Origin: Bolinopsis microptera
Taxonomy: Eukaryota; Ctenophora; Tentaculata; Lobata; Bolinopsidae
Direction of reading: 5' to 3'
Assembly: GCF_026151205.1 (NCBI RefSeq)
Contig: NC_087084.1
Coordinates: 6,069,538-6,133,537, forward strand
DNA length: 64,000 nt
Each line of letters starts with the position of its first letter. Positions within the stretch are counted from its first letter, which is position 1. A model generated the notes under the pieces. The model was not told where the DNA came from. It searched no databases and saw only the letters and a program-made list of their open reading frames with translations. Made by a program: the position numbers and the translations under genes. This document shows, piece by piece, positions 12,141-22,067 of the stretch.

Positions 12141-12529
12141 ACAGTTTCCAGTGAACAGTATACAGGACAGTACACATTATCCTTGTGAAGGAAGCAGGTT
12201 TTAATACCCGTGTTTACCCAGTCATCACATGACAGTCCAACGAATAAAGGCTCTGTTGATTTGACAATGCGTTTTAATCGAATAATTGTATTCAATGTGC
12301 AATGGTGTAAGCTGTCATTATTTTTGGTACTCTGTACTATGCAACACATAAGTTGTGTCCGCATTGTCAATCAAACAACACTAACAGAACAATTACACAA
12401 TATTTCCCGACAGTCAACTGAGCTAACACTCTAACAGTGATTCTCAGTTTTCATTGGTCAATTGTTTTTTACCACAGTATAACATGTCAGAAAATCAAAT
12501 GTGTTTCGCCAAACCACCACAATCCAGAA

Positions 12530-13280
12530 CTACAGAAATGTTCTCTTATCAAGTTTAAGGTTCCCGCTGGAAACGGCATTATTAAGTAGCAGGAGAGCGG
12601 AACTCGATCCTTCCGCGTTAAATCGTGCCTTGGTCGGCAATTCGGGATCCTCATTTCTGATACGACAAGAACTCTGAAACTGGCTCATAATCTCAATTTG
12701 ATTAGATTCTTTCGTATCTACATGTCTCCCTTCTCTGTACATGAAAACACTGGAGACCAAAATAAAAGCCACCGTCACCGCCCCTACTATGATGAAACAG
12801 GAGAAGTAAACTGTATTGATACATTGTCCCAAGCTCAGATGGAAGCCAGTCTCGCAGATACAGTTGGTTCCGTTGTGTACTTGTCCTTTCTTGCAAGATA
12901 TGTCTTGCTCATCTGGTGTTACCATGGTGATGTTATCTGATGAACTAACTGTTTGTCCGGATACCCCTGACATATGTGAGTATTCACTACAATATTTGTC
13001 GTACAATCAACAAGTTCATAAAAGCTATTGTTTTTAGCAGTGCCCATGGAGGTTTTTATTTTTTAAACTGATTATGATGTATACAATAAATTAGTCCATT
13101 AAAGACACTCTCCTTACAAGGGGCTTTCAATCGATCAGTCGCTGCAATAAAGTTCAAATATGTTGTATGGAACTCATGTCCTTGTGACCTCAGGACTAGG
13201 TTTTGATTGTGAAACGTACCTGTTCTTATCACCTGTAGATTTAAGATTACCACTAGTAGTATCGTTGAAGAAGGTTGCAT
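12530..13280 (-). CDS. Half-EGF/TM membrane protein, cluster member 4 (long tail)
   Basis: Complete, 165 aa, the longest member. Exon 1 (13220-13280, 61 nt) is a signal peptide (MQPSSTILLVV...VIRTG). An ATG three codons upstream is in frame; I prefer the one that keeps the family length. Intron 253 bp, phase 1. Exon 2 (12530-12966) reads VSGQTVSSSDNITM, then CKKGQVHNGTNCIC and ETGFHLSLGQC, with exact C-x10-C-x-C-x10-C spacing. A TM helix follows (FIIVGAVTVAFILVSSVFM), then an about 75-residue tail starting YREGRHVDTKESNQIEIM and ending with SSALLLLNNAVSSGNL. The NGT in the linker and module could be glycosylated. The tail's SNQIxIM and ALLLLxNAVSSGN blocks recur in members 5 and 6, which suggests a conserved intracellular function. 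Function unknown. Confidence 0.86.
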
Positions 13281-13299
13281 AACTCTCATGTTTTATATT

Positions 13300-13440
13300 G
13301 TAATGGTGGAAATAACTCGACAAAATATTCAACGATGATGGATAAAGCCACGATCAAATTATCAAAGCTTTAGGGAAATCCTCGGTTGAAATAAAATGAC
13401 ATTAGTACTGTCCTGGACCTGCCAACTATTGTTTTTAATG
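13300..13440 (-). promoter_or_regulatory. Conserved upstream block of member 4
   Basis: Sequence upstream of the member 4 start matches that of member 5 (15130-15300) over about 130 bp, including AATCCTCGGTTGAAATAAAA and AAGCCACGA/AAGGCCACGA. It includes the likely promoter and 5' UTR. Inferred from similarity only; recent duplication alone could explain it. Confidence 0.4.
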
Positions 13441-13444
13441 AAAA

Positions 13445-13990
13445 GCTATTTATTTAGACTGCTACCAACTGCTACCAATTTAAATTGTGCTTCTTCCATT
13501 GTTGTCTAATAAAGAACGGACGATTTGTCATTAAAACATAGTTATCAGTTGAACAACGGTTGAACTTTCAGTTTTGACGGCCCCAACGTTAATGTGGCTC
13601 TTGCTATGTGTTAGTTCAGCCGAATTAATTATTATATAATCAAGTTTATTTTTTTTGTTTAGATAGTTGTCATTCGGCCACACATTAAGCAACTATTATG
13701 TTGCAGTACCATTTTGATTTATCAATTAATATATCAAAATATGTCACTGTAATTTTGCATCATGGCTGAAATGTAACACTTGATTTATATATATAATAAT
13801 TAATTGAATTTTCAAATAACATGATCATTAATACTGGAAATCTTTACAAAGAAAAGCAATTTAGGATAATTTGTGCATACTGCAGATGAACTGGTAGTTT
13901 ACGGGGCAGTATTGCTATTCGCTTTCGTGTGCACCGCATACACCACAACTATACTGTTCTGGGATTTAGAAAGGAAGTGTCAGGCTTGTG
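13445..13990. other. AT-rich spacer, no gene seen
   Basis: No coding signal. Confidence 0.45.
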
Positions 13991-13991
13991 T

Positions 13992-14215
13992 AACAGTGGA
14001 GTTCCCACCTACGAGTGGTGGCTGAGAGGTGGCGCGCCTGAGAGGTGGCGCGGTGTATGCAGAGTATGATAATGTCAGCCTTGCCGCGGACGCAATAATT
14101 CAAACGTAATGTCAGCCTTGCGGCACGGCTGACATTATCATACTCTGCATACACCGCGCCACCTCTCAGGCGCACCACCTTTCAGCCACCACTCGTAGGT
14201 GGGAACTCCACTGTT
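13992..14215. repeat. Foldback (inverted repeat), ~88-bp arms
   Basis: Left arm 13992-14078 and right arm about 14127-14215 are near-perfect reverse complements (CAGTGGAGTTCCCACCTACG ... GGCTGACATTATCATACTC). The GTATGATAATGTCAGCCTTG motif also recurs in the spacer. GC content is higher than the surroundings. It is likely a small foldback element; no gene inside. Confidence 0.85.
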
Positions 14216-14506
14216 ATGGGGGTCATATTAGACAGCATCAATAATACACATTTTAATATATCCACAACATACAATTAAGAGCATTCTTCACAGTCCACAC
14301 AAAGATACAAGTAGCCAAAGTATCGGCTAGAATGAGAATTAAAAAGCTAGTTTCTATTCAAGAGAACTGTACATTTCTTACTCATGTTCTTTTCAAAATG
14401 GATAATCCTTTTGAAGAAAGTAAGTTTCAGATATATATACCATTTGCCCCAAATGGGCCACACATTGTTTTGCAAAATGTTCATTTTTGAATTAAATATT
14501 AAGGTT

Positions 14507-15113
14507 TTAAGTTGAAACAGCGTTACCGAGTAGGGCGAGAGCATTAGTAGTGATTTTTGAGGGAGGCAGTAACTTGCATGGGGCTGTATCTGCAAGTTCA
14601 TCGTCACTTGCACGACCAGAATTTTGGAAATGGCTGAATCTCCGCATTATTTGAATTTGATTGGATTCAGTTGTGTTGACATGTTTCCCTTCACGGTACA
14701 TTACAACGCTCGAGACCAGAATAAAAGCCACCACCATCGCCCCTACTATGATGAAACAGGAGAAGTAAACTGTATTGATACATTTTCCCAAACTCAGATG
14801 GAAGCCAGTCTCGCAGATACAGTTGGTTCCGTTGAGTACTTGTCCTTTCTTGCAAGAGATCTTTTGCGTCTCAACTGAACTCAGCTCTTGTCCTAAAACA
14901 TATGGAGTAGATAATTATTCACTATAATATTTGTCCCTCAATCAAACAATGAACAGGTCCATGAAATCTACTCACAGCAATTTAGTTTAAGCATGTTGTG
15001 TAAAACTCATGTTCTTTTGACCTCAAGACTCAGTTATGATTGTGGAACATACCTGTTGTTATGATTTGTAGATTTAAGATGACCACTAGTAGAATCGTTA
15101 GAGAAGGCTGCAT
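14507..15113 (-). CDS. Half-EGF/TM membrane protein, cluster member 5
   Basis: Complete, 148 aa. Exon 1 (15053-15113, 61 nt) is a signal peptide (MQPSLTILLVV...IITTG). Intron 160 bp, phase 1. Exon 2 (14507-14892) reads GQELSSVETQKIS, CKKGQVLNGTNCIC, ETGFHLSLGKC, TM (FIIVGAMVVAFILVSSVVM), then a tail YREGKHVNTTESNQIQIM...CKLLPPSKITTNALALLGNAVST. The ancestral acceptor, aligned with member 6, would be 9 nt further upstream. Its AG is mutated here, and the next AG (GTTTTAG then GACAAG) restores the same frame while removing three residues. The intron is almost identical to that of member 6, so this is a recent duplicate. Function unknown. Confidence 0.85.
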
Positions 15114-15119
15114 AACTGC

Positions 15120-15300
15120 GATTTTTTTAATGCAATGATGAAGTTTAATCTACGAAAGATTCAACAATGTTGGACTGATGGAAAAGGCCACGACCAAAAT
15201 ATCAAAACTATTGGGCAATCCTCGGTTGAAATAAAATAACAATGGTCGTGTAGAGTGTCGACCTATCAACAATTGGTTGTATGGACATGCTATTTATACT
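15120..15300 (-). promoter_or_regulatory. Conserved upstream block of member 5
   Basis: Counterpart of the block upstream of member 4: AATCCTCGGTTGAAATAAAA and flanking words align in the same order and at a similar distance from the start codon. Likely promoter plus 5' UTR, or simply unsplit duplicate DNA. Confidence 0.4.
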
Positions 15301-15309
15301 TTAATTTTG

Positions 15310-16350
15310 TTTACAATATTTTACACTATTATGCAGCCATTGTATTCTAATAATGAGTTTGTCACGTATGTCTAATATCCGGATATTATCCAACTATCAG
15401 TATTTCAATCAGGAGACAGCGAACTACTCCATCATTTCACCACCCAATTAGAAGTCAATGACGTCATAAACCACATAAGCATCATATTTTCATCGTTAAA
15501 TAAATTTGTTGATTCTGCAAAATGTGCTAAAATTAAATTTCTTGTTTTCCTTCCTGAACGTGTCAGACTTAGGTTATGAAGGTCTTGGATCAAGGAAGGA
15601 AAGTACCAAGATACAGTAATATTATTTTATGACTGGTTTGATCTGTCGTTCTTTAATGGTTTAAAGAAGTTAAAAATGTTTTTTTTTCTAGGTGTTAAAT
15701 ATATAAAGTAGAAAATAATGTTTTGAACCATTTATATCAACGATGCTATAAATCTTTATTTAAAATCCTCTTCGCTATAATATGAATCAATCATAAACAT
15801 GAAAAGAAAACATAGATAAATGAAAATGTTTAACATTTGATATATCCTCAACATGCCTCACAACTAATATCTACAACATACGTTACATTTAATATATCAT
15901 CAACATACCCCACTTAACTACTAATATAAATATCTACAACATACGTTACATTTCACACAAGTAGCTATTGGCATCCACAGTATCGGCTAAGTTAAAAACC
16001 TAAAAGCATCGAAGAGGTATGCATGTTAGCAAATTCTATTCAAAAGAACTGTCGAATTTCCATGTTCTTAACAAAATTCATACTTTAGAAGAAAGTAAGT
16101 TTTGCAAAATGGTGGATAATTTTAAATCCTGTTGAAATATGATATGCTTTAAACTAATATTTGGAAGGAATTACCAAAATGTTTCTTGGCAGTAAACACA
16201 CAGTCACAAACCAGCTACTCCCGGATATGATTGGTCAATGTCAGCAACTGGTTGGTTTATCACAGTACGGATCATTAAAAAATAGTTCTCATTATCACCA
16301 ACGTACAGATCTACAGACCACTTCACCCAAGCAGGCCACACATTGTTTTG
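15310..16350. other. Spacer, no gene seen
   Basis: AT-rich; contains a local duplicate phrase (CATACGTTACATTT twice near 15880 and 15940). No coding frame recognised. Confidence 0.45.
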
Positions 16351-16358
16351 TAAAATAT

Positions 16359-16924
16359 TCATTTATCAATGTTAAGATTTCCACTTGAAACAGCATTACT
16401 AAGTAACGCGAGAGCGTAAGTTGTGACTTTGGAGGGAGGTGGTAACTTGCATGGGGACTGAATCATGACTTGGATTTGATTAGATTCTGTTGTATCTAAA
16501 ATTGTCCCTTCACGGTACATGAAAACACTGGAAACCAGAATAAAAGCCACCAACACCACCCCTACTGAAATGGAACACGTGAAGTAAATTGTATCGATAC
16601 ATTGTCCCAAGTTTAGATGGAAGCCAGTGTCACATATACAAGCAGTGCCGTTTTGTACTTGTCCTTTCTTGCAAGAGATCTTTTGCGTCTCCATTAAACT
16701 TTGTTCTTGTCCTAAAACACCTGAGATATTCACTACAATATTTGTCCCACAATCAAACAATGAACAGGTCCATGAAATCTACTCACTGCAATTTAGTTTA
16801 AGCATGTTGCGTAAAACTCATGTTATTTTGACCTCAGGAGTCAGTTATGATTGTGAAACGTACCTGTTCTTATCACCTGTAGATTTAAGATTACCACTAG
16901 TAGTATCGTTAAAGAAGGTTGCAT
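16359..16924 (-). CDS. Half-EGF/TM membrane protein, cluster member 6 (mosaic)
   Basis: Complete, 140 aa. Exon 1 (16864-16924, 61 nt) is almost identical to exon 1 of member 4 (signal peptide MQPSLTILLVV...VIRTG). The 143-bp phase-1 intron matches member 5 instead. Exon 2 (16359-16720) gives VLGQEQSLMETQKIS, CKKGQVQNGTACIC, DTGFHLNLGQC, TM (SISVGVVLVAFILVSSVFM), and a tail YREGTILDTTESNQIQVM...CKLPPPSKVTTYALALL and SNAVSSGNLNIDK. The tail lacks part of the member 5 sequence between QIQVM and CKLP. Upstream similarity to other members stops a few bases before the start codon, so its promoter is different. Function unknown. Confidence 0.86.
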
Positions 16925-16939
16925 AACTGCACACGAATT

Positions 16940-18190
16940 TGAACAAAACCAATCAATACAAAGCACCAATGGTTGGTATTATACCATGAAACTTTGTCAG
17001 CCGGGTGTTTCGCTTGTTTGATGTAGTATAAAGATATTCCTCTTTGTTAAAATCCAGCACTGAACAAATTGGTGAACAAAAGCCATGAAATCATGCCCAT
17101 TGATTCTACTGAAGGCGAAGCAGTGCATTCTTTCTACCTTACAAATGCTACCTTAACGGACTTAATTTGGACGAACTTTCACGGATAAATCTTGAGATAA
17201 TTTAAATGCAGCAAACAATATGAATAGGCTTTCATAATCACTTATCAACATGCACAGCTGCAAGTTAACATAAACATGTTAACAGAGTTACACCTTTGTA
17301 AGAGGGTAACCACCTCTGGACGCGAGCAGGTATTCAGGATCAAGTTTCCACGCGCATTTTGAAAATTTCGCATCACTCGCCACTATTCGTAGGTGTGGTC
17401 GACACGACGATCACACCCTTAATAACTTCTAGAAAATCGGTCCTCATTAATACCACAGAATCTGTTCATTAGTAACGATTAATTAGGGATGTGATCGATG
17501 GATAGAATTTATTTGACCTAGAAATAGGGTAGATCTTAGGAACAGTCACCAAAATGAGCTTATAACAAGGTTGTTATTTTGGTTATTTTCAAGCTCTATA
17601 GATCAGAAATAAATCTGGGCTTTTATAGGGGTTAATAAGAGCTACACTGTACTGGTACACTGTACACCATACTCAAATTCACATTTCACAAGCGCGCGTT
17701 CGAACTGTCAAAAATGTATTTCAATGACGTACTATTTACACATTATTTTTGTTTACAATATTTTAGACTATTATAAACTTCAGCACATTCTTTTCACCCT
17801 CATTGTTTTCTAATAAAGTAATAAACATTTTTCATATTTCTAATGGACAAGTTAAATGCGGATGTTTAAACCTTTAGAGAGAGATTACTGAAAACATATC
17901 ACATAAGTATTCATTCACTAAAAAATAAGTTATGTTACGTAAATATTACGTAAATGATAGATCAAATTCCATCACTCTGCTCAAAGTTCGTTACAATATA
18001 CTAATATAATAATATTTAACTGAAGTTCGATAATGTATATCACAATCAGTGTTTCTTGACACTGGCAATGATTCTCGTTTTTGATCGGTACATTTTCAAT
18101 GTTCATAGCTGATTGGTTAATTACAATCATGTGCCTAAAACAATTTGAGTCACTTAGTGCCACGAAACTTTAGATCCAAAAACAATTTAA
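16940..18190. other. Spacer between members 6 and 7, no gene seen
   Basis: No supported coding frame. Its minus-strand side nearest member 7 should hold that gene's 3' UTR. Confidence 0.45.
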
Positions 18191-18204
18191 ACAATTTAAA
18201 CAAT

Positions 18205-19065
18205 TCACCCGAAATAAGTTAAATAACTCTCCCGCTCAAGGTGCATGATGACACCGGATAACACCAGTAATACTACCACTACCACACAAACTAGAATAAA
18301 TATAAGGAAAGAAATTGTATTGACACATTTTCCTAAGCTCCGGTGGTAGCCAATGTCACAGATACACTCGGTGCCGTGCGGTACGTATCCTTTCTTCAAT
18401 TTCTTGCACGGATTCTTTAAGCTTTCCTCCTCCTCTGATGAACCTTTGTTTTGTGCTAAAACTCCTGAAGTGGGAACAGTTTGAATCCTTTGTACACAAT
18501 AATTGTTTTAATGATTTGGTACGTATACTTTCTTACATGAGATCTTTTCCTTCTCTGAATGTCGTTCCGATACCCCTATAAATGGATATACCTTAGTTCT
18601 CAAAACTGCTGCAAATTAGATTAATGGAAAATAAACAAGGCCAAATGTCCCCCCAAATATTTGGCACACAAACTTATTGAGCCCAAATGTTTGGCACATC
18701 AAATTTTGGGAACTAAGGTAGCTTTATTTGTTTTGACAACAGGAAAACAGAATTATTCGGAATGTTTAATCAATGCTTAATTTGTGTTAAAGTTAAAATT
18801 CTTTATTTTCAATCTCGAACTTTGCTGTTGAGGGGTCGTTCACATATTATGTAATCACTATTTGGCCAATTTGTATCCCCCACCTCCATAATCAGTATTA
18901 CACATAGCTATTGTGTCCAAATTACACTAGCGTAATCATTTGGAAACCCCCTCCCCCCTCAGCTAATTACGTAACAATATGCGAATGACCGCTAATCGTA
19001 CCTGATGTTACGCTCTGTATATTCATGATACCCACTAGTACAAGTATCGTTAAACCAGGCTTCAT
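18205..19065 (-). CDS. Half-EGF/TM membrane protein, cluster member 7
   Basis: Complete, 107 aa. Exon 1 (19002-19065, 64 nt) is a signal peptide (MKPGLTILVLVGIMNIQSVT-SG). Intron 537 bp, phase 1; it contains a MITE and a stray piece of another family exon. Exon 2 (18205-18464) reads VLAQNKGSSEEEESLKNP, CKKLKKGYVPHGTECIC (three extra residues before the second Cys), DIGYHRSLGKC, TM (FLIFILVCVVVVVLLVLSG), and a very short tail HLERESYLTYFG. It belongs with members 2, 3 and 9. The tyrosines in the tail (SYLTYF) could be phosphorylated, but that is speculation. Function unknown. Confidence 0.83.
18518..18575 (-). pseudogene. Fragment of a cluster-family exon 2 inside the member 7 intron
   Basis: After an AG (TATAG), the minus strand reads GVSERHSEKEKISCKKVYVP. 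This is the linker and start of the cysteine module of the family. It stops where similarity to the intron of member 3 resumes, so it is a truncated leftover of an unequal exchange. It could also act as an alternative exon, but no donor in phase is obvious. Confidence 0.6.
18832..18991. mobile_element. MITE, ~160 bp, GGTCGTTCACATATTA ends
   Basis: Ends GGGGTCGTTCACATATTATG and, inverted, GGTCATTCGCATATTG...ACGTAAT. The internal blocks TAGCTATTGTGTC and TTACACTAGCGTAATC recur in the halves of the same MITE around the foldback element near 29.2 and 30.8 kb. It sits about 10 bp from the exon 1 donor of member 7, within its intron. Confidence 0.75.
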
Positions 19066-19079
19066 AATAATGATATCTT

Positions 19080-20240
19080 TTATTGAAAAAGTATAAGGAA
19101 AACAACGGAAGATTCAGCAACGCACTGCACTAACATTTAAAAAGGTTACTATCAAGGATGTTTTGCAATCCTTCATTTATAGAAAAGGTTACCGGGTTAC
19201 TGTCAACTGTCAAGGCGAATTTTTGCAATCCTTCATCGGAATATATAACAATGGATCCTTACGACAATTGGTTTTAATGACATTCTATTGATGACATTAT
19301 ATTTTATCTAGTGTCCAATAGTTTAACCTATTATTGTAAACAGCACAGAGCTTTCGGCCCCTTTGTTTGATGAATAACGGAGTAATGAATAGTAATTTTA
19401 TCTCTTTGTTGTTAAAACATTTTAAACCCCGATTTACCGCGTACCGATCTACTGAAAATCCCGATTTGCCACAACTTTCAATTTTATCATATATTTATAT
19501 ATATTGCATTTGGACATGAAGGGAAACACACAATGTTAGGCTTGAATCATTCGTAAATAAACTACATCTTTAGAGCCTCAAATTATTTGTTATATATAAC
19601 AAATTTATACAAATATAATTATATTTATACTATATTTTAAACTTGACGAAATCCCCCCGGGAACGGGGAAAAACACTGAAAATTGACCAAAAACCGACCC
19701 TTCTTTGTGGTCAATTTCAGCTCGCAAATGGAGTTGGAACCTCGCGATCTTTAGCAGGATCGATAAAAAGGAAATTCACCCGTTATAGCATTCTTAGAAT
19801 TTTGATTAAGGCTTTAGATTTTAGATTGGCCTTAGATTTAAGATTACACTTCGAATCATATTGGAGATTAACACAAATCAAGCTGAAGCTCCTTATAAAA
19901 TGTCACAGTCAATATTTTTTGACACCTTATCTGAAATTAATTGACACCAATTATTTGGAAGCTTCTGAAACGGAATACTGTCGTATCAATAATATGTTTC
20001 CAGAACCCCTCCTACCCAGTGATCCCCAGTTTTTAAAAGTCGATTTCGAAAGCTTACTGATTTATCACAGTAAATGAAACGTATCAGAAGAAAGGTGGTT
20101 CACCTACCAAACCCACCATTAACCTTACACAACCAGAAGCTAGATATATAGATATAGTAGGGTACAATTAGTTTTGCAAAATGTTCACTAATCTACTAAT
20201 CAATGTTGAGATTTCCACTTGAAGCAGCGTTATTGAGTAG
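19080..20240. other. Spacer, one doubtful open frame
   Basis: Holds a 144-codon plus-strand frame (19643-20077) with a repetitive D-F-R-L-A-L-D-L-R-L stretch and no domain I recognise. I do not call it a gene. Confidence 0.4.
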
Positions 20241-20250
20241 TATGAAAGCG

Positions 20251-21436
20251 TTAGTTGTGATTTTGGAGGGAGATGGTAACTTGATCAGGCAGAATGATCG
20301 GCAAATCAGGCTCCTCAACTTCTGAACCCTTCCCGAACTCCCCAACTCCTGAGCGATAGGAAAACATTACAACACCGATGACCAGAATTAAAGCCACCAT
20401 CACCATCCCTATTGTAATAAAACTGAGTTTGAAACATTCTTCTAGATTGAAAGTGTATCCGGTGTCACGGACACAGTCGGTTCCGTTGTGTACGTGTCCC
20501 TCCTTGCAAGAGATGTTTTGTGACTCTGTTGGTGCTACTGTTTCTCTGCTAACTCCTGTAATGGATGATTAAAACAGTTATAAGCATTTCATCTTCCGAT
20601 TTGACCGGGAAAACCATACAAAATGTGGAAGATTTCGTATAACTAATATAAGCTTTTGGATTGAGAGCATAGATAGGGAGAACATGAGGATAAAGAAGGA
20701 ACAAGCATGGGGTGCCCTCAGCCCTACATACTTACATAGACTGAGTGTTATCCGGAAATCCAAACTTTCCAATAAGCTTATATCAAGATCAGATTGTCCA
20801 TTGCGGCATGCGAATCAGAACTGCTTCATGGATCAGAAACCTGGAGACTGACAAAGCTTCGGGAGAACTATTAGGACGGGGTATACACAATTATGTTGCT
20901 GGGCATCTCAAGGAAGTTCAAGGACAGGAAGGGCAACCTACCAAGGTTGTCGAACAAGATACGAAGCAGGAGATTGAAAATGGTGGGACACTGCATTAGA
21001 TATCCTGAGCTACTGGTCAGTTATATACTGATATACTGATATAGTCATAAGGGAACCTGTGCAAGTGTGCATGGTAGAACACAGTAAGGCAGACCGAAAT
21101 AAAGCAGAAATCTATTTTACTATGTTAGTGTTACTGTTTGGGATAAATTCTAAAGAGGAACTGCAAGCTCTGATGCGGGACAGGGATATACGGAGAGGGT
21201 TATCTGACGTAGATTGTACTTTCGACCTAGTAGTAGCAACGGTTCATTAAGCATAGGTTTTTACTAAAATATAGTTTTAATTTGAAACCAGGAAAACAAG
21301 ACAGATCGAAACGTTTTACAGAAGATTTATTTGCTTTAAAACTGAAATTCCTCTTTTTTGCCTCACTACTCGTACCTGTTGTTATGATTTGTAGATTTAA
21401 GATGACCACTAGCAGAATCGTTAAAGCAAGTTGCAT
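20251..21436 (-). CDS. Half-EGF/TM membrane protein, cluster member 8 (divergent)
   Basis: Complete frame, 121 aa. Exon 1 (21376-21436, 61 nt) is a signal peptide (MQLALTILLVV...IITTG); an in-frame ATG lies three codons upstream. Intron 820 bp, phase 1, the longest of the family. Exon 2 (20251-20555) reads VSRETVAPTESQNIS, CKEGHVHNGTDC, VRDTGYTFNLEEC, TM (FITIGMVMVALILVIGVVM) and a new tail FSYRSGVGEFGKGSEVEEPD. The third Cys of the module is Arg, leaving three. The tail ends in VTISLQNHN, while the +1 frame of the same DNA still reads KLPSPSKITTNAFILLNNAA, the old family tail. So a frameshift has replaced the tail. It may be decaying or newly adapted. Confidence 0.72.
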
Positions 21437-21439
21437 ATC

Positions 21440-22067
21440 AACCATGTAAAACTAGGGATGAAAATAAATTGACGAAAATTCACCAATATCATTTATCACT
21501 CTCTATAATCAAGGCTTTGGATTCTACAGAAGTAACGAATAGCACATGATGATTTATAATAATCTCTAAGAACGCCGGTTTAAATGACCTTTGGTTCTCA
21601 GTCATTTATCGCTAACAAAAGCACAATAAGTTCCAATGAAAGTCTCTTTTATGTAACCTAATTCGATAATTTATTATGGATACTTCTTCTCCATTGTTTG
21701 CTTACAAAAGAAATACCTGTATTTCCATTGTTTTCTAACAAACGAAATATTTATAGAAATCAACAGTTTCGCCTTTATTTGTTGTTTTTGTTATGAAGTT
21801 ATGAATACAAGAATTGTGAAGAAACACTTTCTCTGGAATGTTTTCTCTTAACGAAGTCAAACTTCCAGTACACCTCGATTGTGTCCTAACTCCTATGCCA
21901 TCCATAGATTAATAAGTATCCAGACAAAATTTCAGTCAAATCTGTGATTTTTGTTCCAGTTCCATCTTTAATATTTGAAAATTAGACAAAAAAAAGACAA
22001 TATTATTTTTCCATTTTGCAATGCTTTCTCCGGGAAAGAAACAAAGACATTCATATTGATATTTAAC
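21440..22067. other. Spacer, no gene seen
   Basis: Upstream DNA of member 8 and downstream DNA of the GPCR gene. No feature recognised. Confidence 0.45.

Noticed and set aside
11010-12370. Several long frames on both strands (EEKVIFTTMIKQ, CTEQCPVRQHI, cysteine-rich repeats)
   Set aside because: The repeat units are 69 and 33 bp, multiples of three, so all frames stay open on both strands. Best explained as minisatellites.
19643-20077. 144-codon plus-strand frame
   Set aside because: No domain recognised, internally repetitive (DFRLALDLRL), and no neighbouring exon. Probably chance or decayed repeat.
20745-21250. Two plus-strand frames inside the member 8 intron (NLETDKASGELLG; NSKEELQALMRDRDIRRGLS)
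   Set aside because: They could be decayed retroelement pieces, but I see no diagnostic motif and no continuous gene.
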